Assembly (NCBI GenBank): GCA_947589385.1
Contig: CANPZW010000011.1
Location: 1 to 49,193, forward strand
DNA length: 49,193 nt
From: an uncultured Clostridia bacterium
GTDB lineage: Bacteria; Bacillota; Clostridia; Christensenellales; Borkfalkiaceae
Direction of reading: 5' to 3'
Positions 16,261-24,805 of the stretch are shown here, one piece after another. Position 1 is the stretch's first letter; the number at the start of each line of letters is the position of its first letter. Under the pieces are notes generated by a model. It was not told where the DNA came from and searched no databases. It was given only the letters and a program-made list of their open reading frames with translations. The position numbers were made by a program, and so were the translations under genes.

Positions 16261-16298
16261 TTTATCAATCAATTTCAAGTTTATCAATCAATTTCAAG
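16261..16298. repeat. Perfect 19-bp tandem duplication
   Basis: TTTATCAATCAATTTCAAG occurs twice in direct succession (16261-16279 and 16280-16298) in the spacer between the lipoprotein gene and yyaC. Confidence 0.9.
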
Positions 16299-16348
16299 CC
16301 AAGTCGCCCCACTATTCCGTCAAGATTATTTTAAATTTGCGCCTTAAT

Positions 16349-16927
16349 TTACTCTGCGCCGCCTGAATTTCCTAACGCTTTGAATTTTTCTGCGCCTATG
16401 GTATATAGAATATAATTAGTCACTCCCTCTGCTATAATTTCCGACATTTTATATATAATATTCAGGCGCGTCGCCGAAAAAAGAGAATAATTAAATACCG
16501 ATTTTTCCGCCACGATTCCCATAATCGAAATGTCTCCCACTTTGGCAAGCTTTTTATTTGCCCCGCTGCCGGGCTTTATCGATTTTTTCGAAAGCTTGAT
16601 AAGCCCTATGTCGCCCGCCAATCCTACCGCCGCGTCAATGGCGATTATAGGACTGTCGGGATGGGTTTCTTTCAAAAAATCGTTCAGATATTTGACCTCG
16701 TGGGCGGTTATAGGTTTTGCCAGAGTTCCGTAAACAAAGCAGTTCAGCCCCGAAAGCCTTTCCTTGATTTTTGTGCCCGTTACGGGACCAAGACTGTCGC
16801 CCACGGATAGGTCGCTGCCGATGCATAGAATTATCGGAGTTTGCGCGGCTTCCGGCAAAATTCTTTTAAGAGACAGAAAAACTCCGTCTGCGGCAAGCGA
16901 ATTATATAAATTGAATGAATATTCCAT
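16349..16927 (-). CDS. yyaC: YyaC-family spore protein (DUF1256)
   Basis: A 192-residue protein with the YyaC core IILCIGSDLSVGDSLGPVTG near residues 32-51, then AIDAAVGLAGDIGLI and KPGSGANKKLAKVGDISIMGIV. The fold is that of the germination-protease/HybD group. Members occur in spore formers, often near parB, as here. The molecular role is unsettled. A promoter of the type used by forespore sigma factors lies just upstream (16944-16973). Confidence 0.93.
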   Translation of the reverse strand: MEYSFNLYNSLAADGVFLSLKRILPEAAQTPIILCIGSDLSVGDSLGPVTGTKIKERLSGLNCFVYGTLAKPITAHEVKYLNDFLKETHPDSPIIAIDAAVGLAGDIGLIKLSKKSIKPGSGANKKLAKVGDISIMGIVAEKSVFNYSLFSATRLNIIYKMSEIIAEGVTNYILYTIGAEKFKALGNSGGAE

Positions 16928-16943
16928 TTTTAACCTCGTAAAA

Positions 16944-16973
16944 GGTTATTGCCGCAAATTTTGGGATTTATCC
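16944..16973 (-). promoter_or_regulatory. Candidate forespore (sigma-F/sigma-G type) promoter of yyaC
   Basis: On the minus strand, GGATA (16973-16969), 15 nt, then GGCAATAACC (16953-16944), 17 nt before the ATG. The -10-like decamer and spacing are identical to those upstream of spoIIR. Confidence 0.6.
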
Positions 16974-17074
16974 CGATAAGCGCATAAAGCATTATACTTT
17001 ATTTTATGTTTTGCGCCGCCTTGTCGTTTTTGCGCCTTATTATTTATCATTTTATGGCGCAATCAAAATTTGGT

Positions 17075-17597
17075 GGCGCAAATTTTTAGTTTGTCGCAGG
17101 GTTATGTTTTGGCGCATAATGTAATAACCGCCTAAACGTTGCGTTACGCCTAAATAAGTGTTTAAGAAAATTTTTTAGTATAACTACTGATTGCGCCATG
17201 CCTTGGTTGTCGCTATTTGTAGCGCATGCATTAAAATTCAGGCGCATAATTTTTTAGTTAGTAGGCTTTAAACTTCGGCGCACTGTAATGAAAATATTTG
17301 GGCAAGTGCCGGTTACTATGCGCCTTGTCCTGATTATCATAACCTATTAAAACGCCGGCATTATATTTGCGCGATTTGCGGCGAAGATTTTTTAGTTAGA
17401 CTTTATGATTTTTGTTGGACGTAGGCTTTTATTAGCAGGCTCGCCGTAATCAATTACTTTGTTAAAGCTTGATTAGTTTTAAAATTTTTGCGCCGCGTTA
17501 AGATACTTGGCGCTTGTATAATTTGGCGCGTTATTACTTTTAGCCACATTGCCCCGACATTTCGGCGCAAACTCATGGCGCGGTAATTTTTTGTAAC
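17075..17597. repeat. Degenerate interspersed repeats upstream of the origin
   Basis: Within 16,980-17,640 the hexamer GGCGCA/TGCGCC and close variants recur more than fifteen times. A longer unit close to GGCGCATAATTTTTTAGTT recurs at 17075, 17167 (right part only), 17241, 17378 and 17578. There is no open reading frame. The role is unknown, and the units lie between yyaC and the DnaA-box cluster. Confidence 0.6.
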
Positions 17598-17699
17598 GCG
17601 CAGGTATAATATTATAGTCATGCGCAATTATCAAGTTATTTTCGACCTAGTTAAAATTTAATCAATTTTTAAGCGAAAGAGCATTGGATTGCAAACATG

Positions 17700-18000
17700 C
17701 ATGGTTTGGCAAAAAATTATCCACAATGTATCCACAATTCAACATTTCAACAATGCCTTAAATTTCGTCTTATGGGAACATAGACGTAGGAATTGCCGTA
17801 TTTTATCCACAAAATTACTCAAAATATCAATGTAATAATGCCTTTTTACGGTTTTAAGCCGTTTTTAAGGCTTAGTTTTCAACAATTACGCTGTGTTAAG
17901 ACGTTTTATCCACATAAATTGTGGAGAAATTTTGATAAAATCTTTCCACCAAATTGACAAAAGGTCTAAAAATCGCGCTTTGAGTTCCACGTGAAACAAA
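17700..18000. other. Candidate chromosomal replication origin (oriC)
   Basis: The perfect DnaA box TTATCCACA occurs at 17717-17725, 17803-17811 and 17907-17915. One-mismatch boxes lie at 17728-17736 (GTATCCACA) and 17921-17929 (reverse, TGTGGAGAA). Surroundings are AT-rich and gene-free, a parS site follows at 17983, and ftsH, parA, parB and dnaN are nearby. A strand-composition switch would test it. Confidence 0.75.
17983..17998. promoter_or_regulatory. parS centromere site
   Basis: AGTTCCACGTGAAACA matches the bacterial parS consensus TGTTNCACGTGAAACA at all but the first base. It is the nucleation site for ParB, encoded at 21,248. Confidence 0.85.
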
Positions 18001-18025
18001 ACAATGTTTGAAAAATAAAGTTGAA

Positions 18026-18041
18026 AGTTTCACGTTAAACA
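18026..18041. promoter_or_regulatory. Degenerate parS-like site
   Basis: AGTTTCACGTTAAACA differs from the parS palindrome at the first base and at one base of the CACGTG core. It lies 43 bp from the better site and may be a weak or decayed parS. Confidence 0.45.
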
Positions 18042-18178
18042 TTTTTTACTTTAAAAATCAATAGGCGCAAAGCAATTTTTTCCAAAAAATCGTCGATTTT
18101 AATCATTTTCACAGTATTTTAATAAGATTACCACAGATAAAAATTAGGTGATAAAGCGGATTTTTGAACCCTAAACGC

Positions 18179-18207
18179 TTGAAATACTTGTAATTATATG
18201 GTAAAAT
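18179..18207 (+). promoter_or_regulatory. Promoter of ftsH
   Basis: TTGAAA (18179-18184), a 17-bp spacer, then an extended -10, TGGTAAAAT (TAAAAT at 18202-18207). The leader is about 40 nt. Confidence 0.65.
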
Positions 18208-18254
18208 CTAAATATCGTAATAAAATTAAATAAATTTTCAAAAGGAGTTGGATT

Positions 18255-20369
18255 TTGAGCAAGAAAGGCAAAATTGTTATGTGGCTTATTATTTTGGCGC
18301 TCGTAATTTCGGTTGTCGTTATACTTGTAATGAACGTAGTGCCGCGAGCCACTGAAATCAGCTATGACCGCTTCAAAGAGTACGTGGAGAACTCCAAGTA
18401 CTACGGCGAGTATGATTCGGAAGGCAAGCGCGCCCCCATAACGCATGATAGCGAGGGCAACGCCTGGAATCCCGAAGGTTATAGTCTGAGTGACGGGAAA
18501 TGGGTCAGCGATGACGGCAGGAATGAACTGATTGTAATCGACAAGATAGTTTTCAACGCTTACGAATATACGGGCTATGTCCGTGTTAACGGCAATTACA
18601 GGGCGAGCTATTATTGCTACGGTATTTCGCGCTTCTCGGCGGAGAGCGACGCAACAATCAATGAATGGATTAGCTACGGCGTCGAAGTTGAGTTTGAGAA
18701 CCCGAACGCGGGGAGCTGGTGGTCAACCGTTCTTACGATAGGGTCGCTCGTGCTGGTGTGCGTAGTGTTCTTCCTGATAATCCGTTCGACTATGGGTGGT
18801 AGCGGCAAAATTATGAACTTTGCCAAAACCAAGGCGCGCGTTTCGACGAATATCCGCGTGCGCTTTACAGACGTGGCGGGCGCAGAGGAAGAAAAAGTCG
18901 AACTTGCAGAGATAGTCGAGTTCTTGCGCCAGCCGAAAAAATTCTCCGATTTGGGGGCGCGGATTCCCAAGGGCGTGCTGCTTGTCGGGCCTCCCGGAAC
19001 AGGTAAAACTCTGTTCGCAAAAGCGGTGGCGGGTGAAGCGGGCGTGCCGTTTTTCTCTGTTTCGGGCTCTGATTTCGTTGAAATGTACGTAGGCGTCGGC
19101 GCCTCGCGCGTACGCGACCTATTTGATATGGCTAAGAAAAACCAGCCCTGCATTATTTTCATCGATGAAATAGACGCCGTAGGGCGTCACCGCGGAGCCG
19201 GTCTCGGTGGCGGCAACGATGAAAGGGAGCAGACCTTAAACCAGATTCTCGTCCAGATGGACGGCTTCGAAAGCAATGAGGGCGTAATCATTATGGCGGC
19301 GACTAACCGTGCCGACATTCTCGACCCCGCTTTAATGCGTCCGGGCAGGTTCGACAGGCAGATTTACGTCAACCTTCCCGACGTGAAGGGCAGGGAGCAA
19401 ATTCTGAAAGTCCATGCGCGCAACAAGCCGCTCGCTCCCGAAGTCAACTTCAAGACGATTGCAAGAATCACGGCGGGATTCTCGGGCGCGGACCTTGCCA
19501 ACCTTCTGAACGAAGCGGCTATTCTTGCCGCGCGCGCGGGTAAGAAATTTATAGGAAATCTGGAACTGTACGAAGGCGTGAACAAGGTGATAATGGGGCC
19601 GCAGAAGAAGAGCCGTGTCGTCACCGAAAGCGACAAACGCATAACCGCCTATCACGAGGCGGGGCACGCCATTATCGCCCGTCTTTGCCCCGAATGTGAC
19701 CCCGTGCAGGAAGTTTCGATAATCCCCCGCGGCAATGCGGCGGGCTATACGATGACCCGACCCGAAAACGACGACTCGCATATGACGAGAAATAAAATTC
19801 TCGACTTCGTATGTATGGCGCTGGGCGGGCGCGTCGCAGAAGAGATAGTAATCAAAGATATAACGACGGGTGCGTCCAACGATTTGGAGCGCGTGACCGA
19901 AATGGTAAAGCGCATGATAACCGAATGGGGTATGAGCGAGAAGCTGGGGCTTGTAACCTACGGTTCCAATTCGCAGACGATATTCCTCGGCAAAGATATG
20001 GAAACGCATAACGCATATTCGGAAGAAACCGCAAGGGCGATAGACGCGGAAATGCACTCCATAATAGAATCCGCGCACGCGCGCGCGACTAAGCTTCTTA
20101 CCGAAAACAGAAACATTCTCGACAATATGGCAAGGGTTCTTATTGAGCGCGAAACCATATATACGGAGGAAGTTGACCTTCTTATGGCGGGCAAGCCGTA
20201 CGGTGAAGTCATAAAGTATATGGACGAACTTGACGAAATGCACCGCGAAAATCCCTTCAAAAAATTTGAGGGAACGGAGGAAAAGCCCGAAGAAGAGAAA
20301 GAGCCCTCCGCGGAAGAAAAACCTGCGTCATCCGACGGCGGCGACGACGGCGAAAACCGTAAGCAATAA
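18255..20369 (+). CDS. ftsH: ATP-dependent zinc metalloprotease FtsH
   Basis: A 704-residue membrane-anchored AAA+ protease. Transmembrane segments lie at about 8-28 and 158-182, around an external domain. The AAA module has Walker A GPPGTGKT (~245-252), Walker B IIFIDEID and the second region of homology [21 protein letters not shown]. The zinc site is HEAGH (His467 to His471). The C-terminal tail is Glu/Pro/Lys-rich. It degrades membrane and regulatory proteins. The start codon is TTG, set by AAAGGAG eight bases upstream. It leads into parA-parB. Confidence 0.98.
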   Translation: MSKKGKIVMWLIILALVISVVVILVMNVVPRATEISYDRFKEYVENSKYYGEYDSEGKRAPITHDSEGNAWNPEGYSLSDGKWVSDDGRNELIVIDKIVFNAYEYTGYVRVNGNYRASYYCYGISRFSAESDATINEWISYGVEVEFENPNAGSWWSTVLTIGSLVLVCVVFFLIIRSTMGGSGKIMNFAKTKARVSTNIRVRFTDVAGAEEEKVELAEIVEFLRQPKKFSDLGARIPKGVLLVGPPGTGKTLFAKAVAGEAGVPFFSVSGSDFVEMYVGVGASRVRDLFDMAKKNQPCIIFIDEIDAVGRHRGAGLGGGNDEREQTLNQILVQMDGFESNEGVIIMAATNRADILDPALMRPGRFDRQIYVNLPDVKGREQILKVHARNKPLAPEVNFKTIARITAGFSGADLANLLNEAAILAARAGKKFIGNLELYEGVNKVIMGPQKKSRVVTESDKRITAYHEAGHAIIARLCPECDPVQEVSIIPRGNAAGYTMTRPENDDSHMTRNKILDFVCMALGGRVAEEIVIKDITTGASNDLERVTEMVKRMITEWGMSEKLGLVTYGSNSQTIFLGKDMETHNAYSEETARAIDAEMHSIIESAHARATKLLTENRNILDNMARVLIERETIYTEEVDLLMAGKPYGEVIKYMDELDEMHRENPFKKFEGTEEKPEEEKEPSAEEKPASSDGGDDGENRKQ

Positions 20370-20379
20370 GGAAACGGAC

Positions 20380-20395
20380 TGTTTCCCGTGAAACT
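20380..20395. promoter_or_regulatory. parS-like site before parA
   Basis: TGTTTCCCGTGAAACT matches parS at 14 of 16 positions and sits between ftsH and parA. It could be a third ParB-binding site. Confidence 0.55.
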
Positions 20396-20409
20396 TTAAG
20401 GAAGAAATT

Positions 20410-21177
20410 ATGGGTAAGGTTATATCTTTTACGAATAAAAAGGGCGGCGTGGGTAAAACCACGACCGCCGTGAATATGGCGGCGTATTGCGCGGATTGCG
20501 GGAAGAAGGTGCTGTTGGTCGATATAGATTCGCAGGGAAACGCGACGACCGGTCTCGGATTTTCCAAATCCGCGCTGAAAAAATCAGTGTATAACGTGCT
20601 TGTCGAGGACGAACCCGTTTCGCAAAATATTCTCGAAGTCGCAAACATTAAAAATCTGTTTCTGTTGCCCGCCAATGTCGATTTGACGGGCGCGGAAGTG
20701 GATTTGGTTTATAAAAGAGGGCGCGAGCGTATTCTGAAAGAGGCGCTTGCAAAGGTGCGCGACGAATACGACTACATATTTATCGATTGCCCGCCTTCGC
20801 TTGGGCTGCTTACCATAAACGCGTGGGTCGCTTCGGATTCGGTCATAATACCGCTTCAATCGGAATATTACGCGCTTGAAGGCGTAAGCCAGCTTATGAA
20901 GACTATAACTATGGTGAAGCAGCATCTGAACCCGAATTTGCAGATAGAGGGAATTGTAATCACGATGTACGACGGCAGGGCGTTGATTTCGAAGCAGATT
21001 ACGGCGGAAATCAAGAAATTCTTCGGGGCGAAGATGTACAACATCATCATCCCCCGAAACGTCAGGCTTGCCGAAGCGCCTTCGCACGGCGTGCCCGTAA
21101 TGCTGCACGACCCGAAATGCGTCGGGGCGAGAGCTTATAAGGCTTTGACCGAAGAATTTTTAGCCAGACAGAAATGA
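20410..21177 (+). CDS. parA: Chromosome-partitioning ATPase ParA (Soj)
   Basis: A 255-residue ParA with the deviant Walker A KKGGVGKTTTAVN (residues 10-22), the DIDSQGNATTGLG region (~39-51), and YDYIFIDCPPSLGLLTINA as Walker B. It lacks the N-terminal DNA-binding domain of plasmid ParA, as expected for Soj. It forms ATP dimers on DNA and, with ParB at parS, segregates and organises the origin. It is followed after 70 nt by parB. Confidence 0.97.
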   Translation: MGKVISFTNKKGGVGKTTTAVNMAAYCADCGKKVLLVDIDSQGNATTGLGFSKSALKKSVYNVLVEDEPVSQNILEVANIKNLFLLPANVDLTGAEVDLVYKRGRERILKEALAKVRDEYDYIFIDCPPSLGLLTINAWVASDSVIIPLQSEYYALEGVSQLMKTITMVKQHLNPNLQIEGIVITMYDGRALISKQITAEIKKFFGAKMYNIIIPRNVRLAEAPSHGVPVMLHDPKCVGARAYKALTEEFLARQK

Positions 21178-21247
21178 AAAAGGACAAGCCGTACGTAACG
21201 CGGGACGGCGGAATAAAGAAAATATACTTTAAAGAGAGGTTTTTAAT

Positions 21248-22165
21248 ATGGCAAAAGGTTTAGGCAAAGGATTTGACGCCCTTTTGGAAGATACCGATTT
21301 GGCGTATGAGGAAATGTTTAAAAGTCATCGGAACGCGTTTGACTATACGGAAGAAGAGAGAAAAAACGCCGAGGAAATGGAGCTGGACAAAATAGTTGCC
21401 AACCCCAACCAGCCGAGAAAGAATTTCGACGAGCAGGCTTTGAAAGAGCTTGCGGATTCAATTAAAAAACACGGCGTGATTATGCCCATCGTCGTCAATG
21501 ACAACGGCGACGGTACATATATGGTAATCGCGGGCGAAAGGCGTTTCCGTGCCACGAAGATGGCGGGGAAGAATACGATTCCCGTAGTAATAAGGAAGTA
21601 TTCCGAAAGGGAAATAAAGGAAATTTCGCTTATAGAGAACCTGCAACGCGAGGATTTGAACCCCATAGAGGCGGCTACGGCGATGAAGCAGCTTATGGTA
21701 GATTATAAGCTGACACAGGACGAGCTTGCCGAAAGAATAGGAAAATCGAGACCCGCCGTTGCGAATACGCTGAGACTTCTGAACCTCTGCCCCGAGGTTA
21801 TGATGATGGTGGCGGAGGGCAAACTTTCCGCAGGTCACGCGCGGACAATCGTGCCGCTTCCCGCGGAAGAACAGATAGAATTTGCGAACGACGCCGTAAA
21901 GAACCAGTGCTCCGTGCGCGTGCTCGAAAAGAAGGTGCGCGCATACAATATTCCGCCCGAAGTGCTGGAAGAACGCAAGAAAAAGAAGCGCGCGCTGGCT
22001 TCAATCGAGTTGAAACAACTTGTAGAACGCATGCGCTTTGCGTTCAGGACGAAAGTCAGCCTGATAGGAACGGATAAAAAGGGGCGCATATACATAGATT
22101 ATTATTCGCGCGACGATTTGGAGAGAATTGCGGAAATTCTCGACATTATCGAAAAGCAGAAATAA
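21248..22165 (+). CDS. parB: Chromosome-partitioning protein ParB (Spo0J), CTPase
   Basis: A 305-residue ParB. The CTP-binding fold shows NPNQPRKNFDEQAL and the C-box-like GERRFRATK (residues ~97-105), followed by IENLQREDLNPIE. The helix-turn-helix is LTQDELAERIGKSRPAVANTLRLL and the C-terminal dimer domain ends ERIAEILDIIEKQK. It loads at parS and slides as a CTP-gated clamp. AGAGAGG precedes the ATG. Confidence 0.97.
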   Translation: MAKGLGKGFDALLEDTDLAYEEMFKSHRNAFDYTEEERKNAEEMELDKIVANPNQPRKNFDEQALKELADSIKKHGVIMPIVVNDNGDGTYMVIAGERRFRATKMAGKNTIPVVIRKYSEREIKEISLIENLQREDLNPIEAATAMKQLMVDYKLTQDELAERIGKSRPAVANTLRLLNLCPEVMMMVAEGKLSAGHARTIVPLPAEEQIEFANDAVKNQCSVRVLEKKVRAYNIPPEVLEERKKKKRALASIELKQLVERMRFAFRTKVSLIGTDKKGRIYIDYYSRDDLERIAEILDIIEKQK

Positions 22166-22203
22166 GGGCGCATAAAATATTATTCGGCGCAGAAATAACA
22201 GAT

Positions 22204-22239
22204 AAGTGGGGCGCAGTAAATTTTTTGCTGCGCCCCACT
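22204..22239. terminator. Terminator after parB
   Basis: Stem AAGTGGGGCGCAG with its complement around a T-rich loop. Confidence 0.75.
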
Positions 22240-22360
22240 TATATATTTGCATATAAACCCGTTTTGGCTGGCGCAACTCGCGTCAGGTTAAGTTAAAATT
22301 CAGTTTATATCGATAGATTTTATCGTCCGTCTTGCCAACGAAATTGTTGTTTTAAAAGTT

Positions 22361-22407
22361 TGGCAGGGCGGGCACTGTTCGTTGCGCGAACAGCGCCCGC
22401 CCTGCCA
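22361..22407. terminator. Terminator hairpin downstream of the nitrilase gene
   Basis: Long stem beginning GGCAGGGCGGGC and closing with GCCCGCCCTGCC, loop centred on TTGC. It lies about 60 bp beyond the stop of the leftward nitrilase-family gene. The rest of 22,240-22,466 holds nothing I can name. Confidence 0.65.
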
Positions 22408-22466
22408 TGTTTAAGCGCTACAAAAAACAGCTGGGTTTTCATAAGCGGTTTTAAAAATTTGGGGCT

Positions 22467-23126
22467 CTAATAGTCCGATTTGGTTTCGGACGAAAAGCCG
22501 CGCGTGCGCGTAGTTACAATATGGTATTTGTTCTGCGGACAAATTTCGAATAAAGTTACGTCCTGCACGGAGGTCGCTATCGCCCCCGAAATATCTGCAA
22601 AGCACGCCGTTCTGCCCGCGCACATGACTATCGGCATACCATAGAGGTAGGCATAAGAGCGTATGAGAAGGGGCGGGATACCGTCGTAAATTTCTTCCAT
22701 GACGACTACTGCCGCGTTGCAGCCGCAGAGGGACAGGGCTTTGAAAGTGTCGGGAAACATCAAATCGTTTTCGATGCATAGCCCTATTTTGCAGCCGCCG
22801 ACTTTGTAAAAGCCCAGCCCTACCCCGCTTTTAAATTGTTCTCCGTCGAGAACGTGGTTCATGTCGGAAATCCCCAAAAGTTTGCCGCGGTCTGCGACGG
22901 CGACGGATTTTCTTACAAGCCCGCGGCTCACCGTCTTGCAGCCGCACACAAGCCCGCAGTTCATCGATTGGGAAAGGCGGGCGGCTTCCTCGAATTTTCC
23001 GCTTTCGCCCGTCAATTCCTTTTCAAAATCAACTTCGCCCAGCCCCCCGAAGCCGAAAACCGCCACGTCGCACTCGGGCAGTTCAAGCTTTCCCGGCGCG
23101 CCCCTGTTCACCACGCAAAATACCAT
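22467..23126 (-). CDS. Nitrilase/CN-hydrolase superfamily protein, catalytic lysine doubtful
   Basis: A 219-residue protein with the nitrilase-superfamily order: early Glu region (VFGFGGLGEVDFEKEL), central GKLLGISDMNHVLDGE, and nucleophile region KIGLCIENDLMFPDTFKAL (Cys near residue 117). In active members the middle motif is Y-R-K-x-H-L. Here the Lys position reads Met or Asn. It may be a divergent or inactive member, so substrate is unknown. No Shine-Dalgarno is seen, and a promoter predicts RNA starting at the ATG. Confidence 0.78.
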   Translation of the reverse strand: MVFCVVNRGAPGKLELPECDVAVFGFGGLGEVDFEKELTGESGKFEEAARLSQSMNCGLVCGCKTVSRGLVRKSVAVADRGKLLGISDMNHVLDGEQFKSGVGLGFYKVGGCKIGLCIENDLMFPDTFKALSLCGCNAAVVVMEEIYDGIPPLLIRSYAYLYGMPIVMCAGRTACFADISGAIATSVQDVTLFEICPQNKYHIVTTRTRGFSSETKSDY

Positions 23127-23132
23127 ATCTTT

Positions 23133-23162
23133 ATTTTATTTTCCCGCCGCAAAATATGTTAA
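23133..23162 (-). promoter_or_regulatory. Promoter of the nitrilase-family gene, predicted leaderless
   Basis: On the minus strand, TTAACA (23162-23157), an 18-bp spacer, then TAAAAT (23138-23133). The ATG begins at 23126, seven bases beyond the -10. Confidence 0.5.
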
Positions 23163-23217
23163 AGCTGTTTTACCCGGGGAAAACGTCGCATACAATAGTT
23201 CTGTTAAGAGGTGTTTT

Positions 23218-24672
23218 GTGAAGAAAATTATTACCGTTTTACTTATTTTATGCCTGGCGCCGGCAATTTGTGCGATTTCCGCCTGCGCCCCCAAAAAAAG
23301 CGAGGCGCATACGAATTACGACCTTTTTGCCATTTACGATGACGAAAATTGCACGCTGACGGGCACTGTGGGCGTAGATTACTACAATTCGACGGAAAAC
23401 GAGCTTACGGACCTTAAATTCAACCTTTACGGCAACGCTTACAGGCAGGGTTCGGCATTCCCGCCCGTCTCGCAGGCGTATCAGAGCCGCGCATATTATG
23501 CGGGCACAAATTACGGCGGCATGGAGATTACAAACGTAGAGGGCGGCTCGGGCTGGAATGTGGCGGGAGAGGACGAAAACGTGCTTATAGTCAATCTTGC
23601 CGAACCCGTATATCCCGAACAGCGCGTTCAGGTTAAAATCGGCTATACTTTGCAGCTTGCCAAAATCAACCACCGCACGGGCGTTACACGGGATACTGTG
23701 AACCTCGGCAATTTCTATCCCGTGCTCTGCGCCTATACGACCGACGGATTTATCGAATGTCCTTATTATACCTGCGGCGACCCTTTTGTTTCGGAAGTTG
23801 CCGATTATAATGTCGAAATCGATATTCCCGAAGCATACACGGCGGCGGCAAGCGGCAAACAGGTTTCGGAAAGCGTCGCGGAAGGCAGGCGCAAAACCAA
23901 ATTCAGTCTGGAAAGAGCGCGGGATTTTGCTTTGGTGCTTTCGAAAAACTTCAAGATTCTTACCGAAGAAACGGACGGCGTGAAGGTGAGCTATTATTAT
24001 ACTTCGGACGCGAATGCCGATAAAAGTCTTGCCGCCGCCTGCCAAAGTCTTGCCTATTTCAATAAAACTTTCGGCAACTATTGCTACCCGACGTTATCCG
24101 TCGTGCAGACGGGCTTTTGCTACGGCGGAATGGAATATCCCGCGCTTACAATGATTGCGGAAGGGCAGTCCGAAGCGGACAACGCCTACACGATAGTGCA
24201 CGAAAACGCGCATCAATGGTGGTACGCCATGGTTGGCAACAACCAGCTAACCTGCGGCTGGCAGGACGAAGGACTTGCCGAATACTCTACGCTGATGTTC
24301 TTTGAAAATCATCCCGCTTACGGCTATACCCGCACGGGCATTGTGGGTTCGGCTACGCGTTCGTACAGGGCTTTCTTCTCGGTATATAACCAGCTTAACG
24401 GCAGCGTGGATACGACAATGACGAGGAATTTGGGCGCTTTTTCAAGCGAATTCGAATATACCAACGTCACGTATAACAAAGGGCTTATAATGTTCGATAC
24501 CCTGCGCGAAACGATAGGCGACGAAAAATTCACTTCGTGCCTTAAAAATTATTTCAAAAATTGCAGCGGAAAAATTGCTTCGGCGGAGGACCTTATCGCG
24601 GCTTTCGCGGCGTGCGGGACGGACGTGGAGGGATTGTTCGCCTCGTTCATCGAAGGAAAGATTTTAATCTGA
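23218..24672 (+). CDS. M1-family-like zinc metallopeptidase lipoprotein
   Basis: A 484-residue protein starting at GTG with AAGAGGTG upstream. An upstream in-frame ATG at 22,861 lies inside the opposite gene and would bury the signal peptide. The signal is KKIITVLLILCLAPAICA, lipobox ISAC. The M1 features are GGMEYPALTMIAEG (the exopeptidase-like G-x-M-E motif) and HENAHQWW with downstream DEGLAEYS, giving HExxH-18-E zinc ligands. The usual long C-terminal helical domain is short, so this is a truncated M1 architecture. It probably trims peptides outside the membrane. Confidence 0.92.
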   Translation: MKKIITVLLILCLAPAICAISACAPKKSEAHTNYDLFAIYDDENCTLTGTVGVDYYNSTENELTDLKFNLYGNAYRQGSAFPPVSQAYQSRAYYAGTNYGGMEITNVEGGSGWNVAGEDENVLIVNLAEPVYPEQRVQVKIGYTLQLAKINHRTGVTRDTVNLGNFYPVLCAYTTDGFIECPYYTCGDPFVSEVADYNVEIDIPEAYTAAASGKQVSESVAEGRRKTKFSLERARDFALVLSKNFKILTEETDGVKVSYYYTSDANADKSLAAACQSLAYFNKTFGNYCYPTLSVVQTGFCYGGMEYPALTMIAEGQSEADNAYTIVHENAHQWWYAMVGNNQLTCGWQDEGLAEYSTLMFFENHPAYGYTRTGIVGSATRSYRAFFSVYNQLNGSVDTTMTRNLGAFSSEFEYTNVTYNKGLIMFDTLRETIGDEKFTSCLKNYFKNCSGKIASAEDLIAAFAACGTDVEGLFASFIEGKILI

Positions 24673-24805
24673 GAAAAAACCGCTTGAAATCACGGGCGCT
24701 GCTTAAAATCGCGGGCGCTAAGCGGATTTGCGAAAATTTTTGAAATTCACTTGATTTTATCCGCAGTTTATTATAAAATAAATTAAACGATAAACGAGGT
24801 TGAAA

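Noticed and set aside
21173-21262. Short rightward frame between parA and parB
   Set aside because: About 29 codons overlapping both genes, no ribosome-binding site and no recognisable product.
22861-23217. Upstream in-frame ATG that would extend the metallopeptidase by 119 residues
   Set aside because: It overlaps the nitrilase gene on the other strand, has no ribosome-binding site and would bury a clear lipoprotein signal that begins at GTG 23,218.
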